A stretch of DNA of 64,000 nt from Burkholderiales bacterium (GTDB lineage Bacteria; Pseudomonadota; Gammaproteobacteria; Burkholderiales; Burkholderiaceae_F), in the NCBI GenBank assembly GCA_016716275.1, contig JADJWR010000003.1, forward strand, positions 744,001-808,000, written 5' to 3'. The position numbers were made by a program, and so were the translations under genes. A model generated the notes under the pieces. The model worked only from the letters and a program-made list of their open reading frames with translations, made no database searches and was not told where the DNA came from. Shown piece by piece: positions 7,702 to 16,396 of the stretch (the first letter of the stretch is position 1; each line of letters opens with the position of its first letter).

Positions 7702-8202
7702 ATGTCTCAGCATCTCAGGTACCTCAAACGCGGCCGACTCGCCGCCGCAGCGCTTGGCCTTGTGGCCCTCGCTTCGGCGATGCAGGCCTCTGCATCGGAC
7801 AGCGTCAGCGTCACCGTCAACGCCACCGTGGTTGGCGTCTGCAAGTTCTTCAACACGACGGCACCGGTGCTCAACATCACCAACACGGGCACGGGCAGCG
7901 ACATCGATCCGAGCCTCACTGGCGACGCGACCGGCAGCACCGTCGTTGCCTACCGCTGCTCGAACGGCACCACCCCGACGTTCAGCATTCCGTCACCGAG
8001 CGTGTCCGTCACCTGCTCAGGCTGCACGGGAACGCCGTCGATGACGGCCACCGTCACCGTGACCGGCGGCGGCGCCGGATCGGGCATGGGCAGCGGCAAC
8101 GCCAAGGACCTGACGGTCGCCGGCACGATCACCCAGGCAACCTACGTGAACGCCGCCGCAGGCGCGTACACCGGCACGGTTACGGTGAGCGTCACTCCAT
8201 AA
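7702..8202 (+). CDS. Csu-type pilus major subunit, spore coat protein U domain
   Basis: A 166-residue secreted protein with a signal peptide (LAAAALGLVALASAMQASA, likely cut before DSVSV). It then has the spore-coat-U pattern: SVTVNATVVGVCKF with an early Cys, several further Cys, and the terminal TITQATYVNAAAGAYTGTVT that acts as a donor or folding signature in Csu-like pilins. The ATG at 7702 follows AAAGGAGC. It is the first gene of a subunit-subunit-chaperone-usher cluster, and a terminator-like hairpin follows, as is common after abundant pilins. The ORF extends upstream to 7615, but that part lacks a ribosome site and a signal peptide. Confidence 0.8.
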   Translation: MSQHLRYLKRGRLAAAALGLVALASAMQASASDSVSVTVNATVVGVCKFFNTTAPVLNITNTGTGSDIDPSLTGDATGSTVVAYRCSNGTTPTFSIPSPSVSVTCSGCTGTPSMTATVTVTGGGAGSGMGSGNAKDLTVAGTITQATYVNAAAGAYTGTVTVSVTP

Positions 8203-8228
8203 GCAGGGGCGGTCGGCACGTCAAGGCG

Positions 8229-8257
8229 GAGGCCGCAACCTGCGGCCTTCTTCTTTC
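8229..8257 (+). terminator. Terminator-like hairpin after the major pilin
   Basis: GGCCGCA and TGCGGCC flank the loop ACC and are followed by TTCTTCTTTCT. Partial termination here would give more pilin than chaperone and usher transcript. Confidence 0.6.
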
Positions 8258-8319
8258 TAGGCTGACGCCGCGGGCAATCACCGAGACGCTCCTACGCTGA
8301 CGCCGGGACGCAGGGCCAG

Positions 8320-8745
8320 ATGAACGCATCCGTTCGGTACCGAACATTTTCCGCCTGCTTCGCCGCGGCGCTGCTCGCCGCCGCAGGCAGCGCGCCGGCG
8401 CAGTCGTGCAATTTCCGCAACCCCCTTCCCGGTGGCATCCTGTTCAGTCCCGCGCTCGATCCGTCGTCAGCTATCACGCGAACGGCGACGACCGAAATCC
8501 GCGTGCAGTGCACTGGCAATGCATTGCTGGCCTGGTCGTTCACCGGCGCCAACGGCAGTTCGCAATTGCAGATGCAGCACGGCTTGCTGCCTGCGGTCAT
8601 CCCGTACAGCGTCGAGGCCAGCTTCCGGCGGGGCCCCGTCGGCAACCAGCAGTGGGTGCTGACCGCAACCGTGCTCGGGGCGGCCTACGTCAACGCCCCC
8701 GCCGGCACTTACTCCGACCAGCTCACTGCGACAGTGCTGCCCTAG
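8320..8745 (+). CDS. Csu-type pilus minor subunit, spore coat protein U domain
   Basis: A 141-residue secreted protein with a signal peptide ending around AAGSAPA, before QSCNFRNPLPGGILFSP. The early Cys, TTEIRVQCTGNALLAWSF, and the end VNAPAGTYSDQLTATVLP fit the spore-coat-U/Csu minor pilin fold. It lies between the major pilin and the chaperone; the chaperone ATG directly abuts its TAG. It could be the tip subunit, since no separate adhesin gene follows the usher. Confidence 0.75.
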   Translation: MNASVRYRTFSACFAAALLAAAGSAPAQSCNFRNPLPGGILFSPALDPSSAITRTATTEIRVQCTGNALLAWSFTGANGSSQLQMQHGLLPAVIPYSVEASFRRGPVGNQQWVLTATVLGAAYVNAPAGTYSDQLTATVLP

Positions 8746-9516
8746 ATGCCGAGTTCCTTCTGCTTGCCGACGAACCTCGTGGCGCTCCTCTTGAGCCTGG
8801 TGCTGAGCGCGTGGACACCGGTGCTGCTCGCCGGCGAGTTCGCGATAGTTCCCCTGCGCATCGCCCTCGACCGTGCTGCCCGGTCGGCCGAGGTCACCGT
8901 TCGCAACGATGACAAGGTGCCTCTGCGGATGCAGGTCGAAGCGATGGCCTGGAGCCAGGATGCCGAAGGCAAGGATCGCTACGAGCCCACCGACGGACTC
9001 ATCTTCTTTCCGCGGTTGATGGAGATTCCGCCCGGCGAATCGCGCATCGTGCGGATCGGCGTTCGGGCGGCGCCGGTCAGCCGCGAAGAGACCTACCGCC
9101 TGTTCATCGAGCAGCTGCCTGCGTCGGGCCAGGCCGTGCCACCGCGAGGCGCCAGCCTGCTGGTTCTGCTCCGCGTCGGCGTACCGGTGTTCGTCGCACC
9201 CGTGCAGAGCGAACGTCGCGGGCAGATCTCGCACCTCGAGATGAAGGGCGGCCAGGCGCTGATCACGGTCGCCAACGTCGGCAACGTGCATTTCGTTGCC
9301 GATCGGGTCGAACTGGCCGCGCTGTCGCACGACGGTACCCGGTTGCACGCCCGGCAATACCCGGAGCGGTACTTCCTCGCCGGCGCCGCCAAGCCGCTGA
9401 CGGCGGCGATTCCGCGCGAGCTTTGCCCGCAGGTCGCCGCGCTGGAAGCGGTCGTGGTCGGTGACGACGTGGAACTGAGGCGGAAGATCGATGTCGGGCC
9501 GGGCGCCTGCAACTAG
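8746..9516 (+). CDS. Periplasmic pilus chaperone, PapD/CsuC-like
   Basis: A 256-residue protein with an N-terminal hydrophobic signal (LVALLLSLVLSAW) followed by an immunoglobulin-like chaperone domain. FAIVPLRIALDRAARSAEVT is the G1/A1 strand region, and FFPRLMEIPPGESRIVRIG then YRLFIEQLP are the conserved PapD-type core. Such chaperones donate a strand to pilins in the periplasm and deliver them to the usher. It starts immediately after the stop of the minor pilin and overlaps the probable usher start (9491), so the cluster is one transcription unit. It is intact, unlike the usher. Confidence 0.85.
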   Translation: MPSSFCLPTNLVALLLSLVLSAWTPVLLAGEFAIVPLRIALDRAARSAEVTVRNDDKVPLRMQVEAMAWSQDAEGKDRYEPTDGLIFFPRLMEIPPGESRIVRIGVRAAPVSREETYRLFIEQLPASGQAVPPRGASLLVLLRVGVPVFVAPVQSERRGQISHLEMKGGQALITVANVGNVHFVADRVELAALSHDGTRLHARQYPERYFLAGAAKPLTAAIPRELCPQVAALEAVVVGDDVELRRKIDVGPGACN

Positions 9517-11931
9517 CAGCGCCGTCGGGCAGGCATCGCCGGCCTCCTCCTTTCCGTCGCCGTCTGGCCCACGGCACAGGCATCCGCCGCCGAATCCGCC
9601 CCTTCGGCCGGGGCAACCATCGCCGCGGCCCCCGCTGGCGCAGCGGTGCCGCTCGGAGCTCCCTTCGAGCGGATCATTGCGCGTGTCCTCGTCAATGCGA
9701 TGAGCCACGGCGATCTCCCGGTGCTGCGCGACGCAGAGGGCTTCTTCGTTGCCGCGGGCGAGTTCGCGCAGTGGGGCCTCGCCGTGGCGGCGCCATCGCC
9801 CGTCGCGGTCGACGGCGAACCGTACGTTGCGCTGTCCGGCGTGCAGGGGTTGGAGGTGCAATTCGACGCCAAGACTGTGACGCTGCACCTGCAGGTCGCA
9901 GCGGCGGCCTGCCGGGCACGACGATCGACCTGCTGCCGGAAGCGCCGCGGCGGCGTGATTCAACCGGCCGACACCAGCGTCTTCCTCAACTACGGCTTCA
10001 ACGCCACCGGCGACGAGTCCTTCGCCGACCGGCGCTACCAAGCAGGCCGCCGAACTCGGCGCACGCCATGGCAACTGGCTCCTCTACGGGGAGCGTCGAC
10101 TACCAGTAGGGGCGAGGCGCGCGCGCGCGCTGACCCGGCTGCTAACCAATGCGCAGTACGAGGACCGCCCCAACCTGCGGCGGATGACCGTCGGCGACTT
10201 CTTCACCGCCGGCTTCGACCTGTCGACCTCGGTCCCGATGGGAGGCCTGAGCCTCATCAGGGACTACTCGATGGATCCCTACTTCATCCAGTACCCGACG
10301 GCGGCCTTCCGCACCGAGGTCGCCTTTCCGTCGACGGTCCAGGTGAAGGTGGACGGCAACATTGTCGATCAGCGGCAGGTGCAGGCGGGGCCCGTCGACA
10401 TCCGCAACATCACCGGTGTGACCGGCGCCCAGAACGTGTCGGTGGTGATCCGCGACCCCTTCGGCCGCGAGCAGGTGCTGCAGCAGCCTTTCTTCTTCGC
10501 CACCAACGTAGGCCTCGCCGAGGGGCTGCAAGAGTACAGCTACAACGTGGGCCTGCTGCGGCGCGGCTACGGCATCGAAAGCAACGATTACGACGACCTG
10601 GCGCTGGCGGTGTATCACCGTTACGCCTTCACCAACCGGTTGACCCTCGGTCTGCGCGGGCAGGCGACACGGGACCTGTATAACGTCGTCCCGTTTGGCA
10701 CCTACGAGCTGCCACGCCTCGGAGTCATTGCCGCCGGCGCGCCCTTTGGCGGCCGCGCCGGACGTCTGGGATACGCGGCGAGCGCGGCGCACTCCTACAC
10801 TGCGCACCGCTTCTCGTTCAACATCGGGGCGCGCCACTCGCGCGACTTCGGCCAGCTGGCGGACCTCACCTCGTCGTACCGCCAGCGCAACGCCCAGTAC
10901 GCCTCGACGTCGGTGTACTGGCTTTGGGCGGGAACCCTGGCCGTCGCATACAGCGGGTTCGACACTTACGACGGCACGCAGAGCAAGGTCGTCAACCTTT
11001 CCTATACGCTGGGAACCTCAGCGGGCGCGGCCTGGTCTCCGCCACCTACCTGCGGACGCTGGAGCCCGCGACGGGCTGGGCCGCGATGCTGTCCTTCCGC
11101 TACTACTTCGACCGACTGACGTCGACCGTCGCGGCGGTCGGCGCCGGCCGCAACACCAACACGCAGTCGGTGTCCATGCAGCGGTCGATCCCCCAGGGCC
11201 AGGGAATCGGCTACGACGTAACGGCGGGCCGGGTGGGCGGCGACGCCGGCAGCGGCGCGTTCGGCCGCGGCTTCGTCCAGCTCAATGCCTCACATGCGGA
11301 GGTCGGCGCCGAGTACGCGCGCAGCAGCCGCGACGGCGCGCCGGGCTACTCGCGCGCCTTCGTCGCGGGCAGTATCGGCGCCGTCGGCGGCTCGGTGTTC
11401 GCGGCCCGGCCGGTGCTCGACAGCTTCGCGGTGATCCGCATTCCCGAACTGGCCGACGTACCGGTTTACACCAACGGCTGGTATGCGGGCCGGACCAACG
11501 CCGCAGGCGAGGTCGTGGCGAGCAACCTCTCCTCCTACTACGACAACTTCATCAGCTTCGGAGCCCGCGACCTGTCGATGGACTACGTGTTCGCGACTTC
11601 ACACACTGTGATCTCGCCGCCGCGCCGCAGCGGCACGCTGGTCAACTTCGAGGTGCGCCGGATACGAGCCGTCTTCGGCGTGCTCGTCGGGCGGAAGAAC
11701 GGGACGACGGTGCCGCTGGAATTCCGCGAACTGACGCTCACGCGCGGCGTCGAAGTCGTCAAAGGATTCACGACGCGCCGCGGCGAGTTCTACCTCGAGG
11801 GCGTGGAGCCAGGCGAGTACATGCTACAAGTGAACAACGGTGCGCCGTGTAGCGCGCGCATCGTCGTGCCCGCCGACGCCGGCGCGATGGCCGACGTGGG
11901 CACCCAAACCTGCGCGCGAGCCGTCGACTAA
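9491..11931 (+). pseudogene. Fimbrial outer-membrane usher (FimD/PapC/CsuD-like), frame broken about five times
   Basis: Translation of several frames gives one ~800-residue usher. It has a signal-like GIAGLLLSVAVWPTAQASA, SVFLNYGFNATGDES, a plug-type segment GGLSLIRDYSMDPYF to RDPFGREQVLQQPFFF, a barrel, and the C-terminal PVYTNGWYAGRTNAAGEV. Following conservation, the frame changes near 9530 (one base missing), 9905 (one missing), 9948 (one extra), 10041 (extra A in a CCAAGCAG context) and 11011 (one missing). The longest intact pieces are 10046-11011 and 11012-11931. Ushers form the pore for pilus secretion. If the sequence is correct, the pilus cannot be made; if the indels are consensus errors, the gene is functional. 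Confidence 0.8.
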
Positions 11932-12094
11932 CGTGGAATTAACTGACCGCATGACAACCGGCTGACGTACCAGTCTGGCTGAGGCGAACCCAATGCGATA
12001 ATGATATTTGTTGATGCGAGTTTCGTCCGCCTGGGCAGAGGGTTGAACGCGCCGCCGACGCGATGATCCAACCCTCGAAGACAATATAGATCCG

Positions 12095-13198
12095 ATGTCG
12101 TTTTCGTTCTCGGCGGTCAACGCCGGGCTGGTGCTGCTCGCACCGGTCGTCTCCGGTTTCCTGTCGCTGGCGCTGATCAGGCCGGCGCGTCACTTTGGCC
12201 TGCTCGATCATCCGGCGGGCCGCAAGGCGCACGAGCAGGTCACGCCGCTGGTGGGCGGGTTGGGAATCTTTCTTGCGTTCGTCGGGCTGAACGCGGCAAT
12301 AGGTAGCGTGCCGGGCCAGAGCCTGAGTCTGCTGGCGGCCATGTTGGTGACCGTCGTGATCGGCGTGCTGGACGACGCGCACGAGATCGGCTACCGGTCG
12401 AAGTTCTTCGCCCAGCTCGCGGCGGCGCTGATCCTGGTGTCCGGCACGACGGTGCACATGACGCATTTCGGCAACCTGCTTGGCCTCGGCCCAATCGAAC
12501 TGGGCAAATGGACAGTGCTGGTGACGGTCATGTCGATCGTCGGCGTGATGAATGCGACCAACATGATCGACGGCGCGGACGGCCTGGCCGGCTCGGCGCT
12601 GTTGCCCCCGGTTCTGGCGTATGCGCTGGTGGCAGCCTCGGGCGGGCAAGGCCGGGTGTCCTCCGAGTTACTTCTTCTGGGGTGGCGTGACCGCGGGTTT
12701 TCTGGTCTTCAATCTGCGCACCCCTGGCTGTCGCGCGCGCTGGTCTTCCTGGGGGACGCGGGCGGGTTGCTGCTGGGCCTTTTGTTGGCCTGGTACTCGA
12801 TGGTCCTGTCGGGACGGCCGGGCGCACCGCTCAGCCCGATCGAGGCGGTGTGGATCATGGGGGTGCCGTTGCTGGACATGGGCAGCGTTATGTTGCTGCG
12901 GATATCGCAGCGCAGGAGCCCGTTCTTCGGCGATCGCCAGCACATGCACTACGTGCTGCTGGACGGCGGTTATTCGGTGAACCAGGTGGTAGCGATGATG
13001 GCCACCGCATCGGCGACCTTGGGTCTGGCGACTTTGGTGGCGCGCGAGTTGGCGGTGCCTGAAGTGGCTCTGTTCGCCGCTTTTCTCGCCCTGTGGGGTG
13101 GCTGGCTGGTGGCGTTGGCGCGGCCCAAGCAGACACTGCGGCTGCTGAAAAAGGCGATTGCCCCGGCAAGTGGGGCGCTTGCCTCCGAAGAGGCCTGA
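12095..13198 (+). CDS. WecA/MraY/TagO-type polyprenyl-phosphate sugar-1-phosphate transferase, with a short double frameshift
   Basis: A multi-pass membrane protein of 367 residues with family loops HPAGRKAHEQVTPLVGG, VIGVLDDAHEIGYRSKFF and MNATNMIDGADGLAGS (Asp-rich catalytic loops). It transfers a sugar-1-phosphate, usually GlcNAc-1-P, to undecaprenyl phosphate to start surface glycan synthesis. Between about 12683 and 12722 the conserved text (GVTAGFLVFNLRTP) is in another frame: one extra T near 12683 and one missing C in the CCCC run near 12722. The frame remains open. No glycan genes flank it, so its product is not defined by context. Confidence 0.8.
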   Translation: MSFSFSAVNAGLVLLAPVVSGFLSLALIRPARHFGLLDHPAGRKAHEQVTPLVGGLGIFLAFVGLNAAIGSVPGQSLSLLAAMLVTVVIGVLDDAHEIGYRSKFFAQLAAALILVSGTTVHMTHFGNLLGLGPIELGKWTVLVTVMSIVGVMNATNMIDGADGLAGSALLPPVLAYALVAASGGQGRVSSELLLLGWRDRGFSGLQSAHPWLSRALVFLGDAGGLLLGLLLAWYSMVLSGRPGAPLSPIEAVWIMGVPLLDMGSVMLLRISQRRSPFFGDRQHMHYVLLDGGYSVNQVVAMMATASATLGLATLVARELAVPEVALFAAFLALWGGWLVALARPKQTLRLLKKAIAPASGALASEEA

Positions 13199-13527
13199 TC
13201 TGCAAGTGGGCAGCGGGCCGGCGCGGGCGCGGCGAAGGGGACGGAGCGGGGCCAAGGGCTTGGTCGGCTTGGCCCGCATGCGATGCGGGCGGGCCTGCTT
13301 ATGCGGTGAAAGGGCATGCCGCCCGGCAAGGCGGCGTGCTCCGCGCCGGCGAGCGTCTTCCTCTTGAAGTCGGCCGGTTGCCGACGGCAGCAGCGCTCGG
13401 TCGGGGCGCGCCCGGGTACGGGATGAACCCCTTGAATTGGCTACAATTTGCTGCAGGTGCGCATCTGGCCCGGTGGCAATCGCGGCGCCGCAGCACGCAC
13501 CGCCGACAAATCGATGGAGACCTGCAG
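13199..13527. other. 329-bp gap upstream of phaR
   Basis: No gene is seen. It contains a GC-rich hairpin at 13313-13340 (GCATGCCGCC / GGCGGCGTGC) without a T-run, and a TACAAT at 13442-13447 that could be a -10 box for phaR but has no good -35 at 17 bp. Confidence 0.5.
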
Positions 13528-14061
13528 ATGGCTGCTGTGCGCCTGATCAAGAAGTATCCGAACCGCCGTCTGTACGACACCCAGACGAGCAGCTACATCA
13601 CGCTGGCGGACGTCAAGCAGCTGGTGCTCGACCAGGAGGAGTTCAAGGTCGTCGATGCCAAGAGCAGCGACGACCTGACGCGGCAGATCCTGATGCAGAT
13701 CATCCTCGAGGAGGAGCAGGAAGGGCAGCCGATGTTCACGCCGCCGGTGCTGTCGCAGATCATCCGCAGCTACGGCAACGCGATGCAGGGCATGATGGGC
13801 TCGTACCTGGAAAAGAACGTGCAGGCGTTCGTCGACATCCAGAACAAGCTGCAGGAGCAGAGCAAGGCCTTCTACGACAGCAACAAGGTCGGCCCGGAGA
13901 TGTGGACCCAGTTCGTCAACATGCAGGGACCGATGCTGCAGTCGATGATGTCCAGCTACATCGAGCAGTCGAAGGACCTTTTCATGCAGATGCAGGAGAA
14001 CATGAGCAAGCAAGCCCGCTCCATGTTCACCGGCTTCCAGTTCCCGGCCGAGAAGAAGTGA
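13528..14061 (+). CDS. phaR: Polyhydroxyalkanoate synthesis regulator PhaR
   Basis: The protein has 177 residues. The N-terminal PHB/PHA-accumulation regulator DNA-binding domain is clear: RLIKKYPNRRLYDTQTSSYI, then TLADVKQLVLDQEEFKVVDA. The C-terminal half is helical and Met/Gln-rich (MSSYIEQSKDLFMQMQENM), as in other PhaR proteins that bind the granule surface. In betaproteobacteria PhaR represses phasin and related promoters and is released when PHA granules titrate it. The ATG at 13528 was chosen because the domain starts there; upstream codons of the same open frame are non-conserved. Placement before rimO is common in this class. Confidence 0.92.
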   Translation: MAAVRLIKKYPNRRLYDTQTSSYITLADVKQLVLDQEEFKVVDAKSSDDLTRQILMQIILEEEQEGQPMFTPPVLSQIIRSYGNAMQGMMGSYLEKNVQAFVDIQNKLQEQSKAFYDSNKVGPEMWTQFVNMQGPMLQSMMSSYIEQSKDLFMQMQENMSKQARSMFTGFQFPAEKK

Positions 14062-14106
14062 GCGGCGGGGGCGGTTGCGCGCGCACACTGCGCCTGCCGC
14101 AATCTG

Positions 14107-14215
14107 TGTCATTCCCGCGCAAGCGGGAATCCACGGTGTCTTGAGCGAACGACACTGGATCCCCGCTTTCGCGGGGATGACACATTTCGAATCCGTGCTT
14201 TCGCGGGATGACACC
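14107..14215. repeat. REP-like palindromes between phaR and rimO
   Basis: TCATTCCCGCGCAAGCGGGA near 14108-14128, its reverse-type GGATCCCCGCTTTCGCGGGG near 14157-14180, and a shortened copy near 14193-14215 belong to the family at 4288-4815. They may act as 3' transcript ends for phaR. Confidence 0.8.
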
Positions 14216-14253
14216 TCAACGCATCGAGCCTTCAACCGGTTCGCGAAATCCGA

Positions 14254-14353
14254 GAAAGTAGCCTTGCGGCGTAGCGGCTCGAGCCGGTCGCACCTCACTC
14301 CATGAAAGTAGCCTTGCGGCGCAGCGGCTCGAGCCGGTTGCACCTCAGTCCAT
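14254..14353. repeat. 50-bp tandem duplication immediately upstream of rimO
   Basis: Two near-identical 50-bp units (14254-14303 and 14304-14353) begin GAAAGTAGCCTTGCGGCG and end in TCCAT or TCCATG context. Each contains the palindrome CGGCTCGAGCCG. The second unit ends inside the rimO start codon. The duplication creates a 17-codon ORF (ATG at 14302, TGA at 14353-14355) that overlaps the rimO ATG. Confidence 0.85.
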
Positions 14354-15677
14354 GAAGACCCCCACTGTCGGCTTCGTCTCGCTCGGCTGCCCGAAGGCGT
14401 TGGTCGATTCGGAGCGGATCGTCACGCAGTTGCGCGCCGAGGGCTATGCGATGAGCGGCAGCTACGAAGGCGCCGACCTGGTGGTGGTCAACACCTGCGG
14501 CTTCATCGACGCGGCGGTGCAGGAATCGCTGGAGGCGATCGGCGAGGCGCTGGCCGAGAACGGCCGGGTGATCGTCACCGGCTGCCTCGGCGCGCGCACC
14601 GACCACGGCGAGAACCTGGTGGCGAAGGTCCATCCGAAGGTGCTGGCTGTCACCGGCCCGCACGCCGCCGACGAGGTGCTGGCGCATGTGCACGCGCACC
14701 TGCCGAAGCCGCACGACCCGTTCATGGACCTGGTGCCGCCGGCCGGCATCAAGCTGACGCCCCGGCACTACGCGTATCTCAAGATCGCCGAGGGCTGCAA
14801 CCACCGCTGCACCTTCTGCATCATCCCGTCGATGCGCGGCGATCTCGTCTCGCGGCCGATCGGCCAGGTGATGCGCGAGGCGGAGAACCTGGTGAAGCAG
14901 GGCGTGCGCGAGATCCTGGTCATCTCGCAGGACACCAGCGCCTACGGCGTCGACGTGCGCTACAAGCTCGACTTCGTCGGCGGGCGGGCGGTGAAGACGA
15001 AAATGACCGAGCTGGTCAGCGAACTGGCGAAGCTGGGCGTGTGGGTGCGGCTGCACTACGTCTATCCGTACCCGCACGTCGACGAGGTGATCCCGCTGAT
15101 GGCCGAGGGCAGGGTGCTGCCGTACCTCGACGTGCCTTTCCAGCACTCGCACCCGCGCGTGCTCAAGGCGATGAAGCGGCCGGCCTCCGGCGAGAGGAAC
15201 GTCGAGCGGATCCGCGCCTGGCGGGCGGTCTGCCCGGAGCTGACCATCCGCTCGACCTTCATCGCCGGCTTCCCGGGCGAGACCGAGGCCGAGTTCGAGC
15301 ACCTGCTGGACTTCCTGCGCGAGGCGCAGCTCGACCGCGTCGGCTGCTTTGCCTACTCGCCGGTCGACGGCGCGGCCGCCAACGAGCTGCCGGGACAGCT
15401 GCCGGACGAGGTGCGCGAGGAGCGGCGCGCCCGCTTCATGCAGGTGCAGGAAGAGATCTCGGCGCAGCGGCTGGCGCGCAAGGTGGGAACCCGGCAGTGG
15501 GTGCTGATCGACGAGGTCGGACCGAAGGGCGCGGTCGGCCGCACGGCCGCCGACGCGCCGGAGATCGACGGCGTGGTGAACGTGCGCACCGGCCGCCGGC
15601 GGATTGGCGTGGGCGACTTGGTCGACGTGAAGATCACCGCCGCCGCGGAACACGACCTGCAGGGGACGCTCGCATGA
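14352..15677 (+). CDS. rimO: Ribosomal protein S12 (Asp) methylthiotransferase RimO
   Basis: A radical-SAM enzyme that methylthiolates an Asp of ribosomal protein S12. The 441 residues contain the N-terminal UPF0004 domain (SLGCPKALVDSERI, NTCGFIDAAVQES, GCLGAR; three Cys for the second cluster). The radical-SAM motif is CNHRCTFCIIPSMRG, and a C-terminal TRAM domain runs to about residue 435. The choice of ATG at 14352 rests on the conserved MKTPTVGFVSLGCPK start. No ordinary Shine-Dalgarno precedes it, because the start sits at the junction of a 50-bp duplication. It overlaps the downstream GST gene by 4 bp (ATGA). Confidence 0.95.
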   Translation: MKTPTVGFVSLGCPKALVDSERIVTQLRAEGYAMSGSYEGADLVVVNTCGFIDAAVQESLEAIGEALAENGRVIVTGCLGARTDHGENLVAKVHPKVLAVTGPHAADEVLAHVHAHLPKPHDPFMDLVPPAGIKLTPRHYAYLKIAEGCNHRCTFCIIPSMRGDLVSRPIGQVMREAENLVKQGVREILVISQDTSAYGVDVRYKLDFVGGRAVKTKMTELVSELAKLGVWVRLHYVYPYPHVDEVIPLMAEGRVLPYLDVPFQHSHPRVLKAMKRPASGERNVERIRAWRAVCPELTIRSTFIAGFPGETEAEFEHLLDFLREAQLDRVGCFAYSPVDGAAANELPGQLPDEVREERRARFMQVQEEISAQRLARKVGTRQWVLIDEVGPKGAVGRTAADAPEIDGVVNVRTGRRRIGVGDLVDVKITAAAEHDLQGTLA

Positions 15678-16396
15678 GCGGCGGCTACGTGCTCTATACG
15701 GCCAACCGCTCGGGCGCGGCCAGCGTCGAGGTGATGCTGCGGGCGCTCGGGCTGGACTTCGCGCTGAAGGACGCCACGCCTTGGAGCGATCCGCCGGGGC
15801 CGTTCTTCGACGAACTGAAGACGGTCAACCCGCTCGGCCAGCTGCCGACGCTGGTGGCGCCCGGCGGCGAGGTGCTGACCGAGAGCGTGGCCGTGCTGTG
15901 GACGCTGATGGAGCGGCATCCGAGCGACTGGGTGCCGGCGCCGTCGACGAAGGAGCGCGCCGCCTGCCTGCGCTGGATGCAGTTCGCCTGCTCGACCGTG
16001 TATGCAGCGGTCGGCGTGGCCGACTACCCGGCGCGCTGGACCACCTCGCGCGCTCCGGCGGCACGGGCGGCGGTCGAGCGGGCCGCGGTGGCGCGGATGA
16101 AGCTCGGCTGGGACATCGTCGCGCGGGCGTTGCCGCAGAAGACGGGCTTCCTGCTCGGGCCGCGGCCGTATGTCTGCGACGTGTATCTCGCAAACCTGTC
16201 GCGATGGTGGAAAATGCGCGACTACCTGAAGGTCACTCACCCGAACTTCGCCGCCATGATGCAGCGCGTCGACAAGCTGCCTGTGGTGGCACCCGTCTGG
16301 AGCCGTCACTGGTCACGAGAATCGCCCCGCTTCTTTCCGCGGCAACGGCCGCGGCGCTGTTTGCCGCCGCACCGGCCGCCGCGCAGTACTCGGTGA
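15674..16396 (+). CDS. Glutathione S-transferase family protein
   Basis: The N-terminal thioredoxin-like domain reads YVLYTANRSGAASVEVMLRA with the usual cis-Pro (LGQLPTLVAPGGEVLTES). The all-helical C-terminal domain runs to about residue 213 (LPVVAPVWSRHW). Substrate unknown. It starts by ATGA overlap with rimO, so the two are translationally coupled. The predicted end at 16396 reads through ~27 Arg/Pro-rich residues out of frame with the next gene. A G instead of C at 16314 would give TGA directly after RHW and, in the other frame, a GTG start for the membrane protein gene that follows. I think the true stop is there. Confidence 0.8.
   Translation: MSGGYVLYTANRSGAASVEVMLRALGLDFALKDATPWSDPPGPFFDELKTVNPLGQLPTLVAPGGEVLTESVAVLWTLMERHPSDWVPAPSTKERAACLRWMQFACSTVYAAVGVADYPARWTTSRAPAARAAVERAAVARMKLGWDIVARALPQKTGFLLGPRPYVCDVYLANLSRWWKMRDYLKVTHPNFAAMMQRVDKLPVVAPVWSRHWSRESPRFFPRQRPRRCLPPHRPPRSTR

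Noticed and set aside
13313..13340. GC-rich hairpin after the wecA-like gene as a terminator
   Set aside because: No T-run follows, so it is not a convincing intrinsic terminator.
13437..13452. Sigma-54-like promoter upstream of phaR (TTGGCTACAATTTGCTG)
   Set aside because: Only 9 bases lie between the GG and GC elements; sigma-54 requires 10. TACAAT may instead be a weak -10 box.
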